NCBI GenBank assembly: GCA_905221605.1
Contig: CAJNDS010000680.1
Location: forward strand, 563,204 to 623,203
Length of the DNA stretch: 60,000 nt
DNA from: Symbiodinium natans
Taxonomy: Eukaryota; Sar; Dinophyceae; Suessiales; Symbiodiniaceae
Direction of reading: 5' to 3'
Positions 51,646 to 60,000 of the stretch are shown one piece after another; the stretch's first letter is position 1; each line of letters begins with the position of its first letter. The notes under the pieces are model-generated. The model did no database searches, was not told the origin of the DNA, and saw only the letters and a list, made by a program, of their open reading frames with translations. Made by a program: the position numbers and the translations under genes.

Positions 51646-54167
51646 ATGGCGCAAACTTTACGAGTTATTCCGCCGCTGCCCACCACCGAGAGAGGAACCT
51701 CCTGTTCCATCACGTGTGACAAAGCTGGCAGCTTGTCTTCGGATGAGAACCAGATTTTGGCAGTCGAAAATCAGCTAGAGTTCTGGTTAATTTTGTGTGC
51801 ACGTCTGGCAGGTGAGCTGTTGCTCTACTGCAGCGGCAGCAATGTAATTTGGCGGCCGGTGTCTGCTATGGCAGCAGGAACCGAAAAGCCCGAGGAAGTA
51901 TTCTGCTGGAGAGGCGGGCTGCTGTGTCGAACAAGCGTCATGCTTGGAGCTTTCCGCGCTCGCCGCTCAGGTCATGTGAAGAACACCACCTGCGCAGCTA
52001 TGTCCCCCAACGGCCAGTGGGTTGCTTCCGGTGATGTCACCGGAGCAGTGAGAGTCTGGGGTGCCAAAGGGGACCACGCCCAGAAGAATGAGTACAGACT
52101 CTGGGACACTTAGCTTGGTGCAGCACTGCTCGTGCACAGTCTAGCCTGTCAAAGCACAGCTGCTGCAACAATGTGCATTCTGCCCAGGATGGAGTTGTGA
52201 AAGATGTGGCGTGGAGCGACGATAACGGCCGTCACTTGTCTTGGATCAGGTTCTGGCCTTCCATTCGTTACCCTAATATGCCCCGAATCCTTGTTACATG
52301 CAGGGGCGTCATGCTGAAGGGACAACGTTGTCGTAAATTGTACAGCACTGAAGGCTTGGTTGCAGCTGGTGATGGCAAGGAGGTGAGGGCGGCGGCAATG
52401 ATTTGGGACACTGGCAGCAAGACCGGCGAGGTAAGCGGCCACACGAAGCAGGCCCGATCCCGACACCCCACGGAAAACCGCCTGGAAAAGCACGTGGAAG
52501 TTCACTACGAAGGTAGATGCAGTTTAAGACCAGCGAGATCGCTTTACGGATCGTTTCGTTCGGTTGCCTTCCGTCGCTGGAGTCTCGGTTCCTAGGTTGC
52601 CTGACGTCTCGCAGAGCATGGCAGATCTTTCTCTTCTGGTGTTTGCTGCGCAGGTGAACTCGATTGCTTTCCGATCGCAGCGGCCGTTCAGAGTGGTCAC
52701 CGGAGGGGAGGACATGCAGGTGATCTTCCACCAGGGCCCACCCTTCAAGTTTGCCAGGCCCAGAGAGTGTCTTTTTTTTTTTTTTTTTTAAATTTGGATT
52801 CTTAGAATCACACGGCAGAAGTCTTGGGGCGTGGTGTCGTGTCCCAGAGGTCCTACACCAACCACTCCAACTTCGTCAACAGCGTGCGCTACTCGCCGGA
52901 CGGCGCATGGTTCGCTTCCGCCGGCTCCGACTCCAAGCTTTGCTTGTACGAGGGTAAGGAGGGCGAGTTCTTGAAGGAGTTTGCGAAGCCGGAGGGTGTC
53001 TCTGGCAGCTTCTGGGCCATGGCCTGGTCCCCGGACTCAAGCCAAATCGTTACGGCTGGAGGAGACAAGAAGCTTCGCATCTGGGACCGAGAGGCAGCCG
53101 CCCAGGTGGCGGAAGCAAGTGTCGGTACAGGCCTGGGGGACATGCAAGTGGGCGTGTCTTGGGCGTCCTCCACGCGCGTGGTCTCGGTCTGTTTGGATGG
53201 ACGGCTGCTTCTCTGGGATGTCGCAACTGGGCTGAGCCTGGCTGGCACCGTCAACGGCACGCAGGGACCTTTGAACTGTTTGGCCTGCGACAAGAAGTTG
53301 AAGTGCTTGGTCTATGGAGGGACGGAAGGTTCTGTTGCCATCGCTCCGGCGTCAGGGCCAACGATCCAGGCGAGTATTGGGAAGGGTATTCAGCATGTGC
53401 TAGGACACTCGGACTCGTTCGCAGGGAAGCCGGAAGCCTGGATCATCTCGCTGGACGACTGTATCCGCAAGATTGGCTTGGAATCTGGCGAGGTAAGCGC
53501 ACCGGTCGAGGTGAAGGAGTTCATGGTTGGTGCAGGATGGTTGGATGCTGGTGAATCGAAGCTGATCGTTGCCACTGGCAAGCGGAACTTCCATTGTGTT
53601 TCAGATTCGATTCTCTGGAGCAAGGCGGAGGCTGTGAAGAGGAGGCCCACTGCCTTTGCCAGCCTCGCAGGAAAGAAGGTGGCTGTGGCATTGGAGCAGC
53701 CCGAGGGTCAGACGGGTGGTATGTCAAGTGCACAGTACGACATCCAGCTGTTGGACATTGCCGACGAGACTGCCGATGGCCTGGTGGAAAAGGCGGTCTT
53801 GCAACGCCACCTTGCAGAAGTGTGTGCCCTGCGCTTCTCCCCGACAGGGGAGCACCTTGCCTCCAGTGACGCAGCTCACAAGATTGTGGTGTGGGGGCTG
53901 ATGGATGAGGTTCCTGTAGCCAAGATTTCCGACTGGAACTTCCACACCGCAAGGGTCGGATCCTTGGATTGGCTCGAGGGTGGCCAGAAGCTTGTCAGCG
54001 GCTCCCTGGACAGACATCTTTTTGTCTGGGACATTCGGGACCCTGCGTCCAAGGTGCAGATCAAGGACACGCACAAGGGTGGGGTCACGGCCGTGGCTGC
54101 AGTGAGCGATTCCAGCTTCGCTTCTGCCGGTCATGACGGTTTCGTGCTGCTACATGGGCTGAGCTAA
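51646..54167 (+). CDS. AIP1: actin-interacting protein 1 (AIP1/WDR1), WD40 protein
   Basis: Helps cofilin disassemble actin filaments in the cytosol. Exons join in frame: 51646-51727, 51812-51913, 51971-52104, 52188-52451 (probably containing one more intron, about 52225-52355, boundaries unresolved), 52654-52757 and 52850-54167. The product is about 620-665 residues, near the usual 600. AIP1 landmarks in order: LPTTERG at the N-terminus, GSNVIWR, WVASGDVTGAVRVW, KDVAWSDDN, IWDTGSKTGEVSGH, VNSIAF, FHQGPPFKFA, FVNSVRYSPDG, WAMAWSPDSS, a conserved tail with FSPTGEHLASSD and VSGSLDRHLFVWD, and a last repeat ending FVLLHGLS. This is the two-propeller pattern of up to 14 WD repeats. Donors are GC, GC, GA, GC, GC; every acceptor is AG followed by G. 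The ATG at 51646 is right for the family start. Confidence 0.88.
52758..52849 (+). other. GC-AG intron with poly-T tract in AIP1
   Basis: 92 nt, donor TTTGCCAG|GCCCAGAG, acceptor CCCAGAG|GTCC, with an 18-20 nt T run at 52771. CCCAGAG occurs just inside the donor and again at the acceptor. Splicing restores GPPFKFA-RSYTNHSNFVN. Confidence 0.7.
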
Positions 54168-54595
54168 CGGCTGGCTTACTGCAGATTACTGCAGAGCGGT
54201 AGCTGCTCTGCATTGACAACACATCTCACAACTCGACCCCTTCGATTTGAATCAAACCTTGGAAGCCTACTTCCTGCTTCGTTAGAGCAGTCCATGGAGC
54301 ACGAGAGTGTGGAAGCACGAATGTTTCAGCATTACAAATGCAGGCACGCGCAGCGCTCAAGAGCCTTGCTGGTGGCAAGTCCTAGCCCTCGATCCGCAGT
54401 TCAACAGCTTTCGGAACCAGCTTGCATTCAGGAAGAATACATGATGTTAGCAGAATGCACACAGCTTGATAAAAGACATTCGATGTAGTCTCCTTCTTGC
54501 CATCCTTTCTGCATGGTGTGCGGCACAGTGTTTCTGAATGCTTCTGGTTACGATAGCACAGCGATCTTCCACCAACTCAACCCAGGCCGAGGGCT

Positions 54596-56060
54596 ATGGC
54601 TGGGGCCGGCAGCCCAGTGAACCGTGATATCCGTGATACTTGGGGGCCCCGGCTGCGGTTTCGTGTCTTCCAGGTCTGGAAAGAAGACGGGTCCTACGAA
54701 TATGCTCCGGGCGAGCGTGCCAGGCTAAAAGGTCGGAGACTCTGTGCCTGGATGTCTGGCAACCGAGACCTCTGCCTCTGCCTTTGCAGGTTCTGCGGTT
54801 CCATCAAAATCCCTTGACATCACCACACGTCATGCAGGCAAAGAGAAAGGCAAAGACAAGGGCAAGGGCAAAGGAGACAAAGGGAAAGGAGACAAGGGAA
54901 AGGGAGAGAAAGGCAAAAGCAAAGGCAAAGAGAAGGGGAAGGACCAGAACGGCCAACTGGAGTAGCTTTCTACGCTCATAAGAACTGTCGCCTAGTGCTT
55001 GCAAGAGCTGAAGCGCATCAGCTCTTTGTGCACTTTCGGTGCGAGGACTCCATGACTGCTGCAGAGCGTCTTGCCTTTGCCCAGGGAGCATTGTCAGCGC
55101 GGCGCCCCAGCACCTCCAGTGTTTGATTCTGGTCAGTGATGAGCTGCTGTGCAGCCATGTGAGGGCCATGTGAGACCTGCGAGGCAGAAGGTCCTGCAGC
55201 CAAGAAAGCGCGTGTTGGCGAGACCCGCACTCAGACCGGACAGTGGCAAAGTTTCCCGCCGCTCTGCCAAGCAGCTCCGCAGCACCTCTGCCCAGATGTG
55301 CAGGCCTGGCGCGGACGAAGAGGAGGAGGAGGAGGAGCTCCCTGAATTCGACTTCGAAAAGGAGCCTCTTCTTCTATTTTGTCCTCCTTCATTTTCATTT
55401 TGACTAGGTGACTGTGGACCCCTCTGTGATAAGCGAGGACTGGAAAGAGAAGCCAGTTGCACTCCTGAACCTCAAGGCTGCCGTGTTAAGCATTCGGATG
55501 TTCCCCATGAGAGACGTTTTCCCGACCCAGAAGATTGGGCCCAGGGAGCAAAGGATCTCAATGGGCTCATGGGTGTGGTGAAAGAGTGACACGGATGCAA
55601 GTGGTGCAGAAGTTTCATTCGGCGGTGACACTTGTGCGACGTGCAAAAGCTATACTGGTATGCGTGTGTTTGTATTTCAGTGCTTTTTGCAGGTACAACG
55701 AAGAAACAAAGAGGTTTCTCGTTAGTGTGGAGGCTCTCCGATTCTCCTTCAGAGGGATTTGCGTGAAAAGCCGGCCCCTTTGTTTGTTTGTGAGGGTGGC
55801 AAGGGCGAGAAGAGCATCAAGATGGAAAACATCTTCAAGGCTCGACGTTGCCGAGTGCTACTGCGGTACTGATGCCGCGCAACAGCCTGCGACCAGCTCG
55901 AATTCAGATTTCCATCGGGTCTTGCCAGCGAGGTTATGACAGGATGCATCGTAAAGCTGCGTGGCCTGGACGCCATCGAGTTGAATGCAACTTGGCGCAA
56001 CAGCCAACAAGGGTGGAAGACATGCTCATGGCACTGGGGCTCGCATGTGGATTGCCCCGC
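54596..56060 (+). CDS. unresolved exons, Lys/Gly-rich and acidic segments
   Basis: Several exon-like stretches on the plus strand without a recognised domain. 54833-54965 follows CGTCATGCAG and encodes about 40 residues of GKGKGDK-type repeats, then stops. 55300-55403 has an acidic run (DEEEEEEELPEFDFEKEP). 55405-55569 begins after TTTGACTAG and reads VTVDPSVISEDWKEKPVAL, with a plausible coding look. 55692-55780 after TTTTTGCAG reads YNEETKRFLVSVEALRF. 55920-55985 reads VMTGCIVKLRGLDAIELN. These may belong to one or two spliced genes in the same direction as AIP1. Function unknown. Confidence 0.3.
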
Positions 56061-57830
56061 CATTCGCTGACGTAGTGTTTTTTTGAGCTAGAAGCGTACA
56101 AGCCATGCTGAGTCCTAAGTGCAGGGCAGAGCACTCCCCCAATGACAGAGTGCTCAGGACTGCATTGGCGAATGTGGGCGGCTGGATGTGGTGCACTCAG
56201 TGCACTCAGCATCTCAGGGTCGGAGCAAGGAGCCAGCTGCAGGGTGCCGTGCCGTATTGGAGGTAGAGAACCTGAGATATGACATCACGCTATCTGATGG
56301 ACCCTGCAGTCGCGTGAGTCGCGGGTTCGTCCTCGAATGACGCGGCAAGATGTTGCAAAGTGCTTGTGAGGACGCCATATCAAAGCGAAGCCTGCCAATG
56401 TTGAGCTTGTGGCCAAGTACGAATCTGCCAAGGCAACCGGTCGGGGTGACGGCGTTAGCTGGCACCGGATTTCGTCTGGCAGGTTGCGGGTGATACATCT
56501 CAGATGGACCGCATCAGGGCGGCCAATGGCCTTCGGGACCGCCTTTTGAGCCGTTGACAGAACTGCCCAGAGGCGACACTTTTTGCCGCTGGCAGGATCG
56601 GTTGACTGCTGTGGAGGAGTTCGACTTCCCCACTCCCATGGTGCCTTGGGCACGTTTGGGCACGTCTTGCCTGCTTTAGATGCAAAGGGTGCGACTTTGA
56701 TTTCGATCAGGTTCTTCCAGCCAGCGCGCTCGAGGTTCGCACATCTCTTGCGCAGTTCTGACGCTCTGTGAAAGACCGCCGGGAAGCTGTGAGGAATACT
56801 CGCAGAAGTTCCCCAAGTCGGTGGGATTCCCAGGGTCCTCAGTGCTCAGCTTTGAGGCTGTTGGGATCCATTGGGTGTTCAGGTGGTGATCGGCCGCTCC
56901 AATGCCGCAAACCCAAAAGGTGCCCAGGTCTTGGCACGCGAGGCCGAGGGGGTCCAAAAAGCGCCCAAGTGGGGGGGGGCTAGCTTAATGGGGGACCGGT
57001 TCAGGAGCACTTCGAAAAAGCAGTCAGAAGCCAGAGTGCCCGCATGTGATCGAAATTATGGGCTGTGGCAAGCCACAAGACCTTGATGGTGGCATTTGTT
57101 TGCATGTTCCTGGGGCGGACGTTCATGTTCTTGGTGGTTGTTGTTTTCGATGAAGGAGCTTCGAGCTAGAGGCTAGACTCAGGAGTCTGGCAGAGAGCGC
57201 TGTGCTGAATACCCCGTAGTACGTGGACAGTCGCAGAAAAAGGCAAATCACTTGGAAGTGTGCGCCTGGAAGGTGGTGAGTGCCACGAAAGTCCCGCCGG
57301 GAGCGCGGCTTGTTTTTATCTCCGTCCCTCGAGAGAGGTGCGATGGGACTCACCAAATCCCTTTCAAAGCTGTAGCCAATCTTGCTTCTTGAACCTCTGC
57401 GCAGGTGTGTGGCCCCCACATTGGCCGGCGACTCAGCCCTCCCTCTATTTTTTCGCCCTTGTGGCATGTTTTCTTGCCGTGGGCATGGCGGGTACTGTAC
57501 ATGCGCAGCGTGGCGGCTTAAACCGCACTCAGCGCAGCCATGGCAGCAGGTGGTGTTCCTTTGCTAAACATGCTTGACGTGGTGAATGCAGTGAGTGCTG
57601 CACAGAGCGGCAAGGTTCGAGTTCTGGCTGCGCAGAGCCGAGGTTGACGAACTTCGCGGGTCGTTTGGGCCCCCGATTATTGGCTCAGTTCCTCTGTTCG
57701 TGGCGGCCTGGCTGAGTACATGGTGTGTCCAGCAAGGTGGCCGTATGGAGTATGAGTATGTAGGAGTAGAAGTAGTTCAGAACATGCACAAAGACCCCCC
57801 GGTTGTGACGTCGTGGTGGCTCTGGCTCAG
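56061..57830. other. no confident gene; possible upstream exons of the transporter
   Basis: Stretches such as KPANVELVAKYESAKATGRG (near 56380) look coding but cannot be joined to anything. The N-terminal exon of the nucleoside transporter should be here but was not identified. Confidence 0.3.
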
Positions 57831-60000
57831 ATCTTGGGCATCCTGACCTTGGCAGCATGGAACTTCTACCTGACGGCTGTTGGCTTCTTTGAGCTGTGGT
57901 TTCCAAATCACCAGTGGGCCTTCGTGGCATCCATGACTTATCAGGCGGGGACCGGCCTCGAGGCCCTTGCTGCCGTCTGATTCTGTGCTTTCTGTGCTTG
58001 AGCTCAGGCGATGAACGTGCTTGGCACCACCACCATGGTGAAAGTCGGGCAGAAGGTGCCCTTCAAGCCTGCATATCTTGCAGCACTGGCGGTGCAGCTC
58101 GTGATGATTCTGGCGATGCCCATGCTGGCTTTCTGGACCCCAGAAGAGGTGGCCTGTCCTGCAACATTGCAACCCATCGTGGAACTTCTGTCGTGTTTTT
58201 TCGTCATTGATGGTCATCATCGATGGACATGCGTGGTCCCAAGCTGCTGAGGTTGGAGAGGTTGTCGTTCCTTCAACCTGGGGCTTCGCCGCCGCCCTGG
58301 CTTGCTGCGCTGCGCCCTGGCCCAGCAACTGGAGACCGAAGCACGAGTTCGGAGGATCTTTTTGAGCATCATCCTGCCCCTGAGTTCCGCCCCGATTCTT
58401 TTTCACCCTGTCCAAGTGCAGAGGTCTTGGGATTGGCGGAGTCCTGCTTCACGTCGCTCATCTGCGGACTTGCGGGGTCAATGGGAGATCCTAAGCTGAT
58501 GGGAGCCATCATGACGGGTCAAGGCTGGGCCAACTGCACAGATGACGCAAGCAGGGGCTTGACGCTGCTTGTCCTTTGCTGAAGCTTCTGGACATTTGCA
58601 GGTATTGTTGGCGTGCTATGTCCGATATTGATGCTGTCGCTGAAGTTCATCTCCGGAGATCCCATGAAATGGAAGTACCAGGCAGGGTCGAAGTTGATGG
58701 TTTGGGCACAGCAAGAGGTAAGCCAAATATCACCAAGGAGGTACCTGATAGTAGCTTATACTAGCTGATAGGATTGATGGTAACATGGCATAATATGGCC
58801 GTGGAGAGTCCGGCTGCCAAGATTGGCATATGGCCTAGTTTGGTGGCACAGGTCGTGTTCGGCTTCTTCGGCTTCTGTGCAGCCTTACAAGCAGTCGGCT
58901 TGTACCTTGTTCGGTACGTGCCCAGTTCTTACCAGGATGGGGGGCCCCAGAGCATGATCTCACAAGAGGGGGCTTGCAAAGCCTCATGAATCGATCCGGG
59001 TCAGGAGAACAGGCAGCCTGAAGCCACGATGGCGGATGTGATACGCATCAGTTGCCTCGTCCGAACTCAGACAGAGCCCAGCTTCCCTGAGCCGCTCAGC
59101 AGGCCGCTGTCTCTCTGCTGAGGCTCCTTCACCGTCTCGGAGCCGGCGGAGCCGGACCCCGCTCGGCAGCTGATCTCTGGGCAGCGCACCCTGGGCGCCG
59201 TCCTGAAGGCTGTGATGCCTGTGAATATGCCTGTGAATGGCGATATGCACATGGCTGAACACATGATACACATGCGCCGTGGCTGTCCATGACTGACCGT
59301 CGGGAGGATGTGGTCCCTCAGCTTGTGAACGTCTCTGTGATCTTCGTGGTGACCTTCGTGGTGTTTCCCGGCGTGGCGGCCACCTGGTCTCCGCAGCTGG
59401 AGTTCTTTGTCAGCAAAGGCGGCTTGGCCTCCCAAAGAGACAAATCGTAACAGTCTATTGTTGTCTGTCATTGTCAGGGTATCCTACAGACTCTTCTTAT
59501 GTCCGATTTTGCCACATGTGAAAGACAGGTCCGTTGGGCAAGGACTGGTACGCGACGCTCGTGATCGGCATCTTCCAGATCTTTGATGTGGTAGGTCGGG
59601 CGACACCCAAGGCAGAGCCCCCCTCTCAAGAGGCGTAACCCACAGGGCCACTGGTTTTCGTTCGTTTTCGTGTCAGGCGCTCGAGAAGATCGGAGTTTCT
59701 CCGAGGAGGCTGTTTATCCCGGTTTGGCTGCGGTTGGTCTTCATCCCAGTTCCTTGGCGCATTTTGAAGAATTTGGGCAACACCCAGCCTGGTGCACGTC
59801 GCAGCCGCTGTTCCAGCCAGGCTTTCATGCTTCTGCAGCGCTACCCCAACTCAATCGCAGCTCCCTGGCAGGTGCCGTGGTTCGGGAAGTAGGAAAAGCC
59901 CACTGCTGCTGTCAGTAGCCGAAGCCGTACGTGGCACTTTGCGCTTCAGGATGTTGTTGCCTTTGCAGTCATGGCCCTTTTTGCGGCCTCCAATGGATGG
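57831..60000 (+). CDS. equilibrative nucleoside transporter (ENT/SLC29), partial
   Basis: Carries nucleosides or nucleobases across a membrane. Exons: 57831-57962 (LAAWNFYLTAVGFFE, the first-helix PWN-F-TA motif with A for P), 58008 to about 58200 (KPAYLAALAVQLVMIL), a weak one near 58210-58310, about 58425-58523 (AGSMGDPKLMGAIMTGQG, the helix 4-5 motif), 58602-58717 (IVGVLCPILMLSLKF), 58852 to about 58955 (FGFFGFCAALQAVGLYLV), about 59290-59418 (NVSVIFVVTFVVFPGV, classic ENT motif), 59529-59599 (GKDWYATLVIGIFQIFDVVGR), 59677 to about 59750 (RLFIPVWLRLVFIP) and 59969 onward (MALFAASNGW). Introns at 57963, 58524, 59419 and 59600 have GC donors, that at 58718 GTAAG. The last helix lies past the window end and the 5' exon is missing. 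Family call is firm; substrate unknown. Confidence 0.85.

Noticed and set aside
54744-54965. Lys/Gly-rich ORF as an independent basic protein
   Set aside because: Its start lies in probable intron sequence; more likely an exon or low-complexity tail, reported as part of an unresolved gene.

Overview
The window looks like nuclear DNA of a dinoflagellate, most probably of the Symbiodiniaceae type. The reasons are indirect: introns in well-recognised genes mostly start with GC or GA instead of GT and are followed by AG|G acceptors, intergenic DNA is rich in poly-G/poly-C tracts and minisatellites, TTTAGGG-like repeats are present, and a long intact Ty1/copia element carries an extra C-terminal domain. 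No tRNA, rRNA, CRISPR array or bacterial operon was found. Exon boundaries below were worked out by hand from reading frame plus splice signals plus family motifs; they are predictions, not transcript data.

Left part (1-24 kb), all recognisable genes on the minus strand: the 5' part of a DEAD-box RNA helicase (1-454); a two-exon gene fusing an FABP/lipocalin-like head to two tandem nitrilase domains, the second apparently catalytically dead (2607-5098); a protein made of three copies of an unknown module (6262-7578); an ankyrin-repeat gene (13378-15811); and membrane-protein exons (18260-20806). Between them lie a G-rich simple-sequence tract, a tandem array of G/C hairpins (8.84-9.30 kb), an AT-rich composite element with long inverted repeats (10.2-12.2 kb) and a head-to-head pair of degenerate telomere-like arrays flanked on both sides by the same short motifs (16.0-18.2 kb).

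Middle (24-36 kb): a decayed LINE endonuclease, 2.2 kb of TTAAGCCCCCC-type and other minisatellites, then a nearly intact Ty1/copia retrotransposon (28306-36187) with 182-183 bp LTRs, a polyprotein of about 2180 residues (gag, protease, integrase, reverse transcriptase, RNase H and a methyltransferase-like tail) and a second ORF encoding a predicted membrane protein with two HC...CxxC modules.

Right part (37-60 kb), genes on the plus strand: a multi-pass membrane protein with a C-terminal TIR-like domain (37937-40024), a frameshifted LINE reverse transcriptase with C2H2 zinc fingers (43.0-45.4 kb), a decayed coiled-coil coding region on the minus strand (46.6-48.3 kb), an actin-interacting protein 1 (AIP1/WDR1) gene (51646-54167), poorly resolved exons (54.6-56 kb) and the first two thirds of an equilibrative nucleoside transporter that runs off the window end. 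The layout, minus-strand genes on the left and plus-strand genes on the right, suggests a divergent strand switch somewhere between about 21 and 38 kb, as expected from the unidirectional gene blocks of dinoflagellate chromosomes. The genes do not form an obvious pathway.
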